The notes: a model not told the origin generated them from the letters alone. DNA of 64,000 bases from Adiantum capillus-veneris (GCA_014529385.2 CM043970.1:63041496-63105495), one strand, 5' to 3'. Positions 14,972 through 28,789 are shown, numbered from the stretch's first letter. Numbers and translations: made by a program.

Positions 14972-15850
14972 CTATAATCGTAGGAAGAATGGTAAGAATT
15001 CAAGCGGCGATGCACTGACAGTAGTTTTGTTGTTCTTCTTTGGGACCCATTTCTTTGCGATTATTGGCTGTTTTGTTGCTAACGCTTGTTTGGGAACCCA
15101 TACTTGCCCGTGCTTCGTTTGTGTTTGAAGAGACTTCTTTGGGATCCACCTTTCTGTTGTGTGAGTTGACAGTGGTCTTTGCTTCAGCCCTTGTACGCTT
15201 GGTTGGGGATGGGATTTAGGCTTTGAAAGTTGATACTGTGGTTGTTTTGGAATCCAAATGAATTCCTGACTTTTTTGTGCTTGAATCAACTTCTTTGGAG
15301 CCCAAACCTGAGTTGTGAAAGCTTGCGACTTTGTGATATTCTTACCCGTTCGTGCACGCTTTCCTTGTTTTTGTTTTGGTATTGGATCTTGTGATTTGTC
15401 ATTAGAGATCTTTGTCTTCTTGATCCATATCTGTTTTTGGCCGATCTGGCTTTTTGGTATCCAGATTTGTGGAGCTTTTTGGCTTTGACTTGTTATCCTG
15501 TTCTTTTGACATGTCATGGTTGTTGCTGAAGGGGTTGGTGATAGTGATGGCCTGAGTTGATGATAGGGGATGTCGTAAGATTCATCACTATCTCTACTAT
15601 CCTCAGCAAGGTTGACTTCTTGTACTTTCCCTTGATTTTTTGGCTGGTAGTGGAAAGTTAGTGTCTGTTTTCTCGTGGGTGGTAGTTTCTTGGAGGACTT
15701 TTCTAGCCCATTGATTAGAGCATTGTTAGCTCGTTGCTCTGGTCGTATTCCTCCTAGCTGAGTCTTTGCATCCTTATTAGGATCCCTGTATGAGGATGCT
15801 TGTGGTGGTTGTGTTTTCACCGAGGACTTTGGAATCCACTTTTGATGCAC
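14972..15850 (-). CDS. W-[IV]-P-K repeat protein of an LTR element
   Basis: An open frame of 292 residues, basic and Gln/Lys/Pro-rich, carrying eight copies of a short motif built on W-[IVA]-[PK]-K: KWIPKSS, IWIPKSQ, IWIKKTK, VWAPKKL, IWIPKQP, RWIPKKS, VWVPKQA and KWVPKKN. Spacing is irregular (roughly 15-100 residues). It lies downstream of a retropepsin fragment (16280-16560) on the same strand, and the same order, protease then W-[IV]-P-K motifs, occurs in the intact ORF at 33121-34959. So it is very probably the C-terminal part of a retroelement Gag-Pro polyprotein. Function is unknown; a nucleic-acid or particle-binding role is only a guess. It has survived without stops longer than its surroundings. 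Confidence 0.65.
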   Translation of the reverse strand: MHQKWIPKSSVKTQPPQASSYRDPNKDAKTQLGGIRPEQRANNALINGLEKSSKKLPPTRKQTLTFHYQPKNQGKVQEVNLAEDSRDSDESYDIPYHQLRPSLSPTPSATTMTCQKNRITSQSQKAPQIWIPKSQIGQKQIWIKKTKISNDKSQDPIPKQKQGKRARTGKNITKSQAFTTQVWAPKKLIQAQKSQEFIWIPKQPQYQLSKPKSHPQPSVQGLKQRPLSTHTTERWIPKKSLQTQTKHGQVWVPKQALATKQPIIAKKWVPKKNNKTTVSASPLEFLPFFLRL

Positions 15851-16018
15851 TTTATTCGTGTAGCGATGACATTGATTCCCGGGTCGTTGATCTTCTGGAA
15901 GCTTGAAGTGTTCTACAGAGTCATAGAACTCGTCGTCTTTTTCATCTTTTGATTCTCCACATTTCTTTGTTTGCTCCTTATGTCGAGATCTTGTTGATGT
16001 CTGGTTCTCTTCGTTTTC

Positions 16019-16255
16019 CTAGATTACACTCACTGCAAAATAAGGAACGACATCATAGCCATTTTCATCACAAAACTTTGTTGTGGAAGCATCTTCCACG
16101 GCACACACGTCCAGAGTAGCCAAGATGTGTTCCCATCCAAAAGGCTCTAACTCTTCTTCAGGAAATGGTTCTGGGATATAGTCCATATCCTCTATAACCC
16201 ACTCTAGGATACATTCCTCACATTTCAAGCTACCACATTGTGAAGCTCCACACAT
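16019..16255 (-). pseudogene. Linker between protease and W-[IV]-P-K region
   Basis: A 78-residue acidic open frame with a Cys pair (C..C..C pattern CGASQCGSLKCEEC) and many Glu/Asp residues. It sits between the protease fragment and the W-[IV]-P-K ORF, separated from each by a stop or frameshift. Its position corresponds to the acidic linker after the protease in the 33121-34959 ORF, so it is read as part of the same broken polyprotein. Confidence 0.5.
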
Positions 16256-16279
16256 CCACAGTTCTTTAGGCTTACCTAA

Positions 16280-16560
16280 CTAAGCTGGAAGTTTTGATCC
16301 TGCTACTGTGGCAGAATCAAACTCCTCAAACGGTGTTCTCCTCACATCCCTATAGCTATGGTCCCTCAAGTTTATCTTTGTTATGGTTTCCATATGTCTC
16401 AGGTATATATGGTCATAACCCCAATCTTGGACCATTTTCAATTGTCGCATGAATGGTCTTCCCAGAATGATGTCATAGTTGTTCTTCTTGCCAAAGTCAA
16501 CAACAACAAAAGTGTGTTCATATTCAATGCCACAAGAAGTAACAAGTACTTTTTCTAGCA
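16280..16560 (-). pseudogene. Retropepsin C-terminal fragment
   Basis: Reads VLVTSCGIEYEHTFVVVDFG, then YDIILGRPFMRQLKMVQDWG and DHIYLR. The ILGRPFM motif and the following tryptophan match the second half of the protease in the intact ORF at 33121-34959 (MILGRPFMREAQMVHDW). The N-terminal half, including the catalytic D-[ST/G]-G-A loop, is missing because the frame runs into LTR sequence at about 16560. The enzyme would cleave the Gag polyprotein; this copy is dead. Confidence 0.8.
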
Positions 16561-16565
16561 GTCCT

Positions 16566-17814
<1,249 letters not shown>

Positions 17815-18440
17815 GGGATCCATCGAATCATGGAGAGAAGCAAAGCTCCACCACTTTTCCAAGCTTGGATCAGTTGAAACATGGGGAGAAGCAAGTATTA
17901 CCATCTATCCAATCTGGGCTCCATTAAAAAGTGGAAAACCCATGCTATGTTATACATAGGGTTTTTTATTTTGAGCTTCACCACTTGTCCAAGCTACATA
18001 GATAGTCAATGTTTTAATCTAATAGTCCACCATGTGTCCAAGCTACACTTCATGTTTAGGTTTTTTATGTCATAGTCCACAACGTGGGCAACATAAAATA
18101 TGCAAGGTGTACCGCTTGTCTAATATAGGCATCAAGAAATAATTGAAGGTCCACCACGCATCCATCCTAGTATCTAGTAGCATGGGTGGTTCATTGAAAC
18201 ATAGATAAAAATAAAGCTTTACCACTTGTCCAAGGTAGGCTCATGGAGAGAAGAAAGCTAGGCTCCACCCTAAACATGGAATACCCAGGCTATGGTGTAC
18301 ATGGGGGGTTTTTATTCCAAGGTTTACCAGTTGTCCACGCTAGGATCCATTGAATCATGGAGAGAATAAAATCTCTACCACTTCTTCAGGTTGGGCAACA
18401 TAGATAATATGTGATCTATTTTAATCTAAAGGTTCATTTT
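17815..18440. repeat. Degenerate repeat with CCACTTGTCCAAGC core
   Basis: About ten diverged copies of a unit whose clearest core is TCCACCACTTGTCCAAGCTAGG, often followed by CATGGAGAGAAG, at irregular spacing of about 45-65 bp. No coding sequence. Confidence 0.55.
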
Positions 18441-18860
18441 ATTTTGAATAGTCCTCTATATCTTTCAATTAGAAATTTGACAAAATAATTTTGTTAAATA
18501 AAAGATATATGTTAATTATAAAAATTAGTTGTTGATTGTATATTTTAATTTTGTTTATTATAATTTTACATAGAATTTGTCTTTTGTTTAACTTTTAAAA
18601 TGCATATTTTTTTGAAAATTTTCAGAAATTAATTTTTTTGATCTTTTTGTGTTTGAGTTTTCTCACACTTAAAGAGAAGAAGATTAAGATTTTAAGCCAT
18701 AGGATAGGGGGAAAGGGGAGCACACCATAAACCCCAAAAATCTGTCTCTCTATAGCCCAAGATAATCACTACACCCCAATCCACTAGATTTCACCTTCAA
18801 AACTCACACAATTCATATCACACCACACCAATTATACCCATTTGCAATCGTAGCGTAGCA
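18441..18860. other. A/T-rich spacer
   Basis: Nothing recognisable is seen here. Confidence 0.5.
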
Positions 18861-20640
18861 CACACCGTTCTCTCTTTTTTTCTCTCACACAGAGAGAGGC
18901 CCGGGGAGGCACTCACATCTCAAACATCGGCACCGAAAGATTGGAACAAAGAAAAGAGAAGAAGGGGGGAAAGGGGGAAGAAACAAGAAGAATTTTGGCT
19001 ATAGTTTACTTCAATTGCAGTGGAAAAAACATCATCTACAAACAAACTCTAAAATTGCTTCTACAACCCGGCTCCATTGGCACAATCCCAACGAGCACAA
19101 GAAAAAAACTTTGGGCAATCACTGACACCGCCTCTGCATGGATCTCCTCGTTGAGAGCACGGTAAGAAAACTCCTGTTGACACCCTTGTTGGTACCAAAT
19201 TTCTCCCTCAATGAATGCTCCTCTGAGCTTGCCAAAGAACCGCTTCCCAAGGGCTCCCTAGTCTTCGATAAAAGAAGCCTCCAATATCCAAGAAAAACTC
19301 TCCCCCTAAAATGCAAAAGATTGGCCTCTTTTTAGGCGTGGGCATGGCCGCTTCCAATATTGTTGGCCCTTACTATTTTTGGACCACTTCATTTCATGAT
19401 AAGCCATGCTATGTTTGGATCTGCCTTGAGCTCCGAGTGACCACATCATGCAACCCTTATCTGGGGCACCGACGATGCGCTCCCAAGTTCCCTCTCAAAA
19501 AAGGTTTCCCTCATGGGCGTGTGAAGCCGGTTTGCCATGTCAACATGGCACTATGCAAGCAAGTGCCACCCACTACCACTCGAAGGTGCTACTATAGGCC
19601 AAAACACCACCAGCTTTGCTCACATGCGCCTATGCAGAGTCACTACCCTTCGACAGCCATAGCCACATGCAGTGAGCTCCCATTGAGATCTCTCTCCTTT
19701 GATGAAATGTGGAGTGATCATACTCCACTATATGAAGGAAGACCTCCCTGCTTGACTCCTTATATGTGGCATCATACCCATCTACCACATGGCATACCAT
19801 GAGGCACTGGTCCTTCCCTCCCTAATTTAATTCAAAAAACCCATTTTCCCACCACATTGGATGACCTGCCATTCATTGCATTGTGATCCAGCTACTGCCA
19901 AGCCACAAAATCCATATGATAACACGTCTTTCTAGCTTTGGTATCCATCCACTTGGCCACATTTTGACTTCACCAGGTGCTCCAACTGGGCCGACTAAAA
20001 TCTAGGAAAATCTCATGGCACCACACTACCACCAACTGCTATAACCTGCTCGTCTGGATTCCGTTTGATGCATTGTCACTTTTGGTGGCCTTCATACACC
20101 ATATTATTTGCATTCAAACCTTGGCAAGGCTCTAAAAACTCCAAATGGCACACCAACCAAGGTGACCAAACCGACACGGAACTGGCCCTTGGTGAAACTT
20201 GAACTAGCAATAAATTAGCATTTTGGACCCCAAATCACGATCTGAAAATACCAAAATGCTCCATAAGATGAGCACTTCAAGCCCATGTATACACATCATC
20301 TTTGACCACTTGTCACTACCTGCCTTGTCCGTGTCAGATCTACAATGCATTGCACCTCCAAACCTTAATATCTTTCACTTTGTAGCTCTGTTTGATGAGT
20401 TGTCTGGACCAACTCCTTCAACACTTCAAGATATAAATCCCCAAGCAACAAACCTACACCTTGAGAATCCTTCACTTGCCATCATAATTGGCACCTTCTG
20501 GAGCCCATCTGGTCTAGGAAGCCACATAAATCATACATCTCCGTTGCCACTTGCCTTCCCATGCTCTCCACATCTACTCTAGCCCTCTATCATTCATCTA
20601 TAAGCATGCACACCATTGTCGATTCCCTTTGCTAGGGTCA
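18861..20640 (+). repeat. LTR-like repeat related to 59591-61923
   Basis: Several blocks resemble the insertion at 59591-61923 in the same order, for example CGGCACCGA...GAAGGGGGGAAAGGGGGAAG here against CAGCACCGAGG...GAAGGGGGGAAGGGG there. Later blocks concern 'AAATGGCACACC' and 'GGCATTT..GGACACC' style words. It is strongly diverged. The 163-residue open frame at 19311-19802 lies inside it and has no known domain. Confidence 0.4.
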
Positions 20641-21040
20641 ACACACTTTGGTGCACCACCATCTATCATTGTGTTGGAGTATATGCTCGCACTTGAAGAT
20701 GGATACACATCATAAATAGGGATTATTTGCCTTTGTGCTAGGGTATACGTGTTTACTCGCCCTAGAGATCATCATTTGTTTCACCTTTATTTTGAATGTT
20801 ATTGGAAAAGGTAAAGCTAATACTTTTAATGTAAAAATTATAGCCTTAGAGTGTTTGCTTGAGAGACTAGAAACTTTAATTGAGTATGCACCTGCACAAG
20901 ATATAAACTAATGCTTATGATTTTTATTTACTTTGGTTTAGATTATAGGATTATACAAGCAGTTATACATCTTATTTGGTATTATTCAAGAATACAGTGC
21001 ATAATAACATATAATATGTACAATTTTCATTATATGGCCT
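20641..21040. other. Unassigned spacer
   Basis: A/T-rich, no feature recognised. Confidence 0.5.
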
Positions 21041-21481
21041 CATAAATGCAACCCAGGTGCTAAATTCAAAAGACAAAGCATTTGTTCATGTATTTTATAG
21101 AGAGTGTGAGGATTTTGTAAAATAAGGTGAGTGTATGTGTGACAGAACTATGAATTAATGCGCATTAAGTTTGTATGGAGGAAGCACATTAACTTTTACA
21201 AAATAGCATGTCCATGGACATTTCTATATAGCACATGCTATTCTCCTTTTCCCTTATTTGAAAATATATATATTTTCATCAATATATAGGGACTTTTTGC
21301 TTAGAAAAGAAATTAAATAGTTAATATCCATGACTCTCTCCCACCTCTTTAGCTCAGAATGGGGGGGCCTAGCTCTCTTTCTCTCTCTGTATGAGCTTGG
21401 TATGTGTGTGTGTGGGGTCTCCTTCCCTAATTCTTGCAACTGCTCTGGAGAGGTTTGGAGCTAGATTCTTCCTTGCAAGCC

Positions 21482-21559
<78 letters not shown>

Positions 21560-21992
21560 TGCAACCCAGGTGCTAAATTCAAAAGACAAAGCATTTGTTC
21601 ATGTATTTTATAGAGAGTGAGAGGATTTTGTAAAATAAGGTGAGTGTATGTGTGACAGAACTATGAATTAATGGGAATTAAGTTTGTATGGAGGAAGCAC
21701 ATTAACTTTTACAAAATAGCATGTCCATGGACATTTCTATATAGCACATGCTATTCTCCTTTTCCCTTATTTGAAAATATATATATTTTCATCAATATAT
21801 AGGGACTTTTTACTTAGAAAAGAAATTAAATAGTTAATATCCATGACTCTCTCCCACCTCTTTAGCTCAGAATGGGGGGGCCTAGCTCTCTTCCTCTCTT
21901 TGTATGAGCTTGGTATGTGTGTGTGTGGGGTCTCCTTCCCCAATTCTTGCAACTGCTCTGGAGAGGTTTGGAGCTAGATTATTCCTTGCAAG

Positions 21993-22044
<52 letters not shown>
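21041..22044. repeat. 513-bp tandem duplication ending in (CT)n
   Basis: The segment starting CATAAATGCAACCCAGG at 21041 repeats at 21554, an offset of 513 bp, with only scattered substitutions. Each copy ends in a (CT)n run (21483-21553 and 21994-22044). The second copy starts directly at the end of the first CT run, so the tract marks the duplication junction. Confidence 0.93.
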
Positions 22045-22047
<3 letters not shown>

Positions 22048-22062
22048 CCCCCCCCCCCCCCC
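22045..22062. repeat. Poly-C run
   Basis: Eighteen consecutive C residues directly after the second (CT)n tract. Confidence 0.95.
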
Positions 22063-22984
22063 TGTGTGTGCAAGTTAGCATGGACACTTGAGGAGAAGCT
22101 ACATTTTGTATTAAGGGCAACGAGGGTGCATTCACAAAACTAATGAAAGAAGTTTCTATAAGACCCGACATTTTAACCCATTATGCCCATTGGGAGAAGT
22201 AGTTTGGATCATGTACCATCATTAGGGAGTACAAGGCCTTAAAAAAAAGAGAATATTCATGGAATCATAGCAAGTGCAAGAGCTATGCAAGGCTGCTAGA
22301 TGTTGAACAAGAATCAAACAACACAATTGTGTATGAGATAGTAAAATACTTCAGTGAGAAGCCCCAAAGCATGGAGAAGAGAGTAAAGTGCAAGATCTTT
22401 AATCAAATTTTGGATCATCTAGCAATGGTCAAAAAACTTGATAGAACCTTGAGAGAGGAGAAAAAAGATCAAGCAGCTCTAGTAGCCAATATCTACAGCA
22501 CATTGGCCATTGTTAATAAAGAAAGATGAGCTGTTTCTTAAAAGAGGTACTTTGGAAATGTTGATGAACTCATTTGAATACTTCCATATGGATAAGGTTG
22601 CAAGGGTTATGTAGGTCTCAAAGCCATCCTTGTACAAGGCAAGATCTAGAGTCCAAGCCACCTCAAATTGTGGTTATGGCTTATTATCATGGTTGAAGCC
22701 ACAACATGGTAGTTTGATAGTTAAGGAATTGAAGGAGCCAGTTTAAACTCATTTTGGCAATCTCAATCATGTTTCTCCCAATAAGAATGATTTTTGTAGG
22801 AAAACATTGGGGAGGAATAACCACATCAAAGACCATTTTCATCCACTTAATGAGCAATAGCTACACCGTTGCTGCTATGCTAAGGACCATAGAGGAGATT
22901 CTACTTAGCACAATTGTTGCTATTGATCATGTATGTTATATTCTAACTACCTTGTGTTCATTATCGCCATGATATTCCCCTAGT
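22063..22984. other. Unassigned region
   Basis: Short open frames without recognisable domains; possibly decayed mobile-element sequence. Confidence 0.45.
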
Positions 22985-23365
22985 AATTATTAGCATATAC
23001 TATATGCTTAGTACCATACATGCCATGCCTAATAGCATAAATACCATGCTAAGTAGCATATAGGCCATCATGCTTCCTTGCATACACAACATCTTGGCTA
23101 GTTTACAATACATGTGTAGTAGCACAAACACACATGCTTGGTAGCACACACACCATGATTAGTAGCATATAGTGCATGATTAGTAGCATACAAGCCATGC
23201 TAACTAGCATATACAATATCCTTGTTACCTTACATACCATACTAGCTAGCATATGGGCAATGCTAAGTGGCATACATGCCATGCTTACTAGGATACACAC
23301 CATAATTAGTAGCATAAATGTCATGGTTAGTAGCCTATGGGCTATGCTAGCTAGCATGATGATAG
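22985..23365. repeat. 21-bp minisatellite
   Basis: Diverged tandem units of 21 bp with consensus near CATGCTTAGTAGCATACATGC, about 17-18 copies, best preserved at 23150-23360. The unit is partly self-complementary (GCATG...CATGC; GCTAGCTAGC). Because 21 is a multiple of three, both strands stay open and read as seven-residue repeats, which explains the overlapping open frames here. Confidence 0.85.
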
Positions 23366-25399
23366 CCTCCAATTTTGTCATCAAAAAGTCTAAAAGATAT
23401 GTGTTTCTTATTACACTCAATAATTTTAACCTTTTTTATTGGCATCTATGCCTGTGGTCGGTAACCTTGTTTCAATACAATTTTGTATCCAATATTCATT
23501 GTAAATGCTCTTGGATTATTTAGCGCGTCCGCACTTGTGAATGCCAAAGCATAAAAACTCTCTCTAATTTAAAAATATCAAGCCATAAGCCATGTATACA
23601 CATGAAATCCTATCCTAAGGTTTCAAAATTTATGTAATCTTCTCAAGTTTTGAATAAAGCAAAAGGCAGAGGGAGTGATGCCATGTGATTTGGGGAGTTA
23701 GAGGAGGTTGTAACCAAATTCTCTTTATCAGCCCATGCACGACATCTTTCTAAATTTTTTTTGTTGGGACAACTCTCTTTCTTGCTTTATTGCTTCTCTC
23801 TTTGTGAATATTTCCTATCTATGGAGGGAGAGAGTGAGGATGAAGAGGAGGATGGCATTGTTGTTTATCCATTGTGTTCCCTAGATTAGGCAAGTTTCTT
23901 TGTGTGTGCATGGCTATGGCCGTTCTTGAGAGAAGAGAGAAGGTGTGTGAATCTATATGTGTGATTCTTGAGGAAATTTCTTGCAGTTTTTGTGTCTATG
24001 GAGCACTCCAATGCGTAGAATCTGCATGCTTTGAGCCCAGATCATAGTAGTTTGGTGTGCTTGGGATGCAGTGTTCATTGGTGCATCCGCCGAGAAATGG
24101 TTGGCTACTAGAGCTATGGGGCACCCCTGTGCATAGATTTTACACATCGACCAAACCTTGGGTTAGACCTAGAGCCCTAGAGCAAGATATTAAATCATAT
24201 TATAATTGAATTCTGTTAAGCAAAAGCACACATAAACATTCGCACGGGGTCCTTGGACTTAAAGAGTCATGGATGTTTGTCTGTGAGCGACAACTAGATT
24301 TAACAAAGTGTACTAGTGTCCGTGGAATTTAAGTTTTCCTGTTTAGGTTTCTTGACTTTGGTAGTTAATACAAATAAAGGCTAAGACTTATGTCGTTAGA
24401 ATGGGTTAGCAAATTGCCTGACCTAGCAAAGTGGAAGATACTAACCAAGATTCTTCACGCTACAACTTCCATCAACTATACCCATAGGGGGCTGTGTATT
24501 GGTTGGTTGTGTAGCATGCTAGGAGAAGAAGATACCTACTTAGACGAGTATATAGAGGACGAGAGGGCTTTGTGTGTGAACTGATATAAAATTAATACTT
24601 CAAAAATTGTAGTAATCCACCTTGTGAACCAAAACCTGAGCCCTTGACACACCTTGACACATACATAGCTGTTCAATTGATTGCCCATTGGAGACTAGTG
24701 GACGTAATCTACTATAAGACCGTTGAATTTAACCACGATGGGGGTCATCTTTGCAAAAGGCTCTTGATTCCAGTATAAAGACCATTAGCTTTTAGTGCTT
24801 TTATATACTTAGCACTTGGGAGCGGGGTTCCATTAGAGCTAGATCCTTTTATGATAAAGGAGCATAGGGACATCCTAGAGAGATAAGAGAAAGTAGTGGC
24901 TGATTGGCTTCTATAGAGGCAAGCAATCCTAAAGAGTATGCTCGAGGACCTATAAGCTAACATAGAGTGGCTCCAAGAATACAAAGATTGGGACTTTAAA
25001 CACAAGAATACTAAGATAACTAGGTCAAGAGAGTTACTAAATCAACCATAATTGGAACATAAGAGAAACACTTACCATCGATATTGTTGTTGGGTTCCAC
25101 ATACACCGTGTGTGATTGGAAGTCCAAGTGCAACAATTATTGTAAACCAAGCTGACTTAAGATGAACAATTGGTGAATTGGCATACACGAGTAAGATAAA
25201 ACCTCATCTACAGCCTTTAGTAACTCAATTACTTCATTCCCTTTGGTAGACCAAGGAAGGTAATATCCATATTAAGCGAGAAATATTATTGATGGAAAAC
25301 GTTGCATTAAAAGATTAGTCTTAACAAAGGCTACATGAGTGTGAGTATTGTATGAGCATAGTTGATTCCAGTAGAAGAGATGATCAAACTAGGGCTAGA
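23366..25399. other. Unassigned region, possible 5' end of gag-pro element
   Basis: No gene recognised. The last part probably holds the leader and LTR of the Ty3 element whose Gag begins after 25400, but no LTR pair or PBS was identified. Confidence 0.4.
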
Positions 25400-28300
25400 G
25401 AAGCACGAAGGAAGAGATAAGTTCTTGAGACCTCACAAATCAGCTTGAACAAATTAATGAGTTGATTCTAGAGCACTCACAGGGAGTCATTGTTGAAGAA
25501 TTGAGAGAGGGTAGATTAGTGGGGCAACCTACACCAGTAAGAGAAGTGATAGAACGACCCTTTAATCTCAAAGGCTGTGGAGATCTAGCCTTAAGGAGGT
25601 TGTTTTGCTAGACCTAGACCATGAGTACTAAATTTTTGGGAGGACCCAAATTTTGAAAACCCGTTAGAGCAAATGGCAGTGTCAATAGCACAAGCAACAA
25701 TACGCTTAGCAAACTTTATGCAGTTTGCAGGGCTTTGGGATGAAGACCCTGGTGCTCACTTACAAAAATTAGAGGTGACATGTGTAACCAATGAAATTGT
25801 AGATAATGATACAAAAATTGCATATTTTTCCAACAACCTTCAAAGATGAGGCTGCAAGCTGGTACCAAGATTTACTTGCAACAAATAGAGTCACTTTGAT
25901 GAGCTTACAACTGCATTTTTAACAAAGTTTTGCCGTGAGGAATTCCAAGATATACTCGCTCAAAATTTAGACTTTCTTCAAGGAATAAAAAATGAGAGTA
26001 TTGATCATTACATCCAAAGGACGCAAATCATAGTACAAAAGATGGGAAATGCAATGCCCAATGAGGATACTCAAAAGCGTAGGCCTGTAGATGGCTTGCG
26101 AGACCCAAATTCTCAATAGGTAGGTGGGTTTAAGAAGACCAGCAGACTTAGAAATCGCCAAACAAGAAGCCTATAATTGGGAGGAAGTGCAGTTAAGTCA
26201 ACAGAGAAGAAGAGAGCTTTTTAGTGGGCCCAGTTTGATGACTCCCTCTATATCAACTACACAAACTCAGGACCCTATGTCTGCTTATGGATTAATGCCA
26301 CCTTAAGTAGTGGTGAACACAAATCAAACCCCTTATCTATCTCCAAATCCATATATGACCGCTTCAGCATACATGTTTCAAACTAGTACACCACTACCAC
26401 CAGCTCTCACAGAAGAGAGGGTAGTGCAATTAATGGCAGTTACAACTAGGAAGCTAAAGGAAGAGATATTGAGTGCTCTAAAGCCTCATCTGAAAGAAGT
26501 TTATGTTGTAGCCCAACAAGAAGATGGACCATCTATTAGTGTACCTTCAATGAGGTCTAATGTCTGGTGTGGGAAGTGTAATGGCTACGGCCATTTAGCA
26601 ACTGAGAGTGCAACTATAGTGAGGGTAGTACCTGATCAAGTTCGTACAATTTGTACCTATTGCTTCAAGAATAATCACTTGGAAGAAAATTTCTTCATAA
26701 AGCAAGCCCATGAGCATTGTCAAGCACGATCAATGCAAACAAATTATAATTTCATGGATAGGAGTAGTACAACTTATGAGATAGGTCCTCCACCTCAACC
26801 ATTTATGCAAAGGGGACTGCCTAAGACTTATTAGCAGCAGCAGCTACAATAGCAAAAGTAAGGATTACCTACCCAAGGTATACCTCCTATGACAAGAATG
26901 CAAGGGCAAATGAGGAGGAATTCACCTTATAGACCTCCATTCAGGCAAATATTTTTTAGGTATCACAATATTTTAAAATATGGGACCTAATTTTAAACCT
27001 TATAGACCTCCATTCAGACAAAATAATTATAACAAACAAATGGGACCACAGAATCCCATTGTTTGTTATAACTGCCAATAAGAAGGACATATCACTTCAT
27101 ATTGTCCAAACCCTCATAAGAACCAAGACTATATAACACTTTGTAGAATTTGCAGTGAGGAGTGGCATTATGCGCAGGCTTGTCCTAAATTAGATAGTCC
27201 TGCAATTCAGGATAAATGGAAACAAAAAGTAGATGAAGGCCCAAGTACTTCCACCAATTTGGTAGAAGTGAGAAAAAGCAAGGGAAATGTTCACAAAAGA
27301 AGTTTGCAAAGAAAGAAAGTTTTGCAAAGAGACCTGTAATGGTAGGGGTAGTCACTAGGTCACAACAACATGAACAAAAGGGAGAGACCTTGGCTCAATC
27401 CAAGGAAAGTGTGAGAAAAGTAGTTGAAAAGACAGACTCTTTTCATATTGAATTTGTGGAATCTGCACAGGAAGTCTCTGAGGATCATTCTGTAGATGAA
27501 CAACCTCTAGAGGAAAAGCTGCAAGGAAAAGTAGAGATAATGAAAGGAATTGCTCCTTTTCCTGAATGATTACATACTCCTATAGTGAAACAAGGAGATA
27601 ACAAGGGTGAATTCAATCTATGGGATACGATAGGAAATTGTAAATTTTCCATAGACCTAGAAACTATAGTGGAAATATCACCACTATGTAAGAAGCAGTT
27701 ATATCAAAAGTTAGTACGACGTAGGGGAAAAAGAAGAAGTCCTAAACTAAGAAATCATGTTGGGGTGAGAGATGTTCAAGTGGTAAACATGTTCATGGAT
27801 TTAAAATCTCCTACTATCTCCATGGAGATAGGCAATCATAGTGTAACTAGAGTTCAATTAGATGGAGGGGCTGACGTAAGTCTCATGACTAAGCAGACTA
27901 CGAATTGGGATTAAAGAACGTTGAGCCCAAAAAAATAGTTCTTTGTCTAATTGACCAATGGCGTGTAAAACCTTTGGGGATTTTATAGGGAGTTAAGACT
28001 ACAATGGCAGGACTAGAGTTTTATGTGAGTTACCCATAGTTCGACCACATTCTTATGGTGCATCTTGTCCAATTTTATTGGGAAGACCTTGGTTAGTGAA
28101 AGCTTGATATGCTGAGAGTTGGCATAAGGGAGTTATAACTATCAGACCCCGAGAAGATAGGGTGTAATTAAGAGTGGTTTCCAAGGGGTTTTTACAAGAA
28201 TACTCCGAGTCCACCTTGTTAGAGGCTAATGATAATACAGACTATAGTGGTGACCGTTGTGAGGACAAAGAAGCGGTTAAACAAAGATTTGCCTTAAATG

Positions 28301-28455
28301 CTGAAAAATATTCACGATTTTTGCATAAAGGTTATCACATGCAAATTGAAAGTTATTAAGAAGTATTATCTACCTCAAAGAGTGGAGGAAATTATGCCCG
28401 ACATATAAGAATGGGTGAGTATGTGCATTACTCTTCAGAGAATGACTCTGATAAA
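25400..28455 (+). pseudogene. Decayed Ty3 Gag-protease element, 5' part
   Basis: About 25720-26120 reads as a Gag capsid domain (LWDEDPGAHLQKLE, FKDEAASWYQDLL, FCREEF, IQRTQIIVQKMG). A central Pro-rich part (26310-26834) carries a degenerate zinc knuckle (CGKCNGYGHL) and a CTYCFKNNHLEEN motif. More knuckle-like sequence (CYNCQ*EGHITSYCP; CRICSEEWHYAQACP) lies at 27060-27190. A retropepsin starts with QLDGGADVSLMTK near 27855 and, after frameshifts, ends with ILLGRPWL near 28073. At least six breaks are present. The frame is interrupted at 28460 by the 8.7-kb LTR element and resumes at 37156. Confidence 0.75.
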
Positions 28456-28460
28456 GATAT
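28456..28460 (+). other. Target-site duplication, left copy
   Basis: GATAT directly precedes the 5' LTR and is repeated directly after the 3' LTR (37151-37155). A 5-bp direct repeat is the signature of Ty3 integrase. Confidence 0.93.
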
Positions 28461-28753
28461 TGTTAACCCTCACGGCTCACGGACACCCATCACCTACGAC
28501 GGACGTGTATTATGTATTTGGTAGAGTCAGGTACCGGGCTTGTCGGTCCAATAGGGAAAGGTAGAGTGATCGTCGATGAGAGGCGCACTTTAACTTGGAC
28601 ATTCAAGGGATTAGTTGGTTAAGCATGGGCGCCCAAGTGTGAATGGGGTGAGCTCCTATAAAAGCCAACTAAACCTAATTTTTACTCATTCTCTCATTTG
28701 TGCAATTGAAGAGTGCTCTTGCTCCATCTCCATCTTCTTCTTCTTCACCTCCT

Positions 28754-28789
<36 letters not shown>

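Noticed and set aside
19311-19802. 163-residue open frame as a possible gene
   Set aside because: It lies inside LTR-like repeat sequence, has no recognisable domain and no related frame in the diverged copy at 59591-61923.
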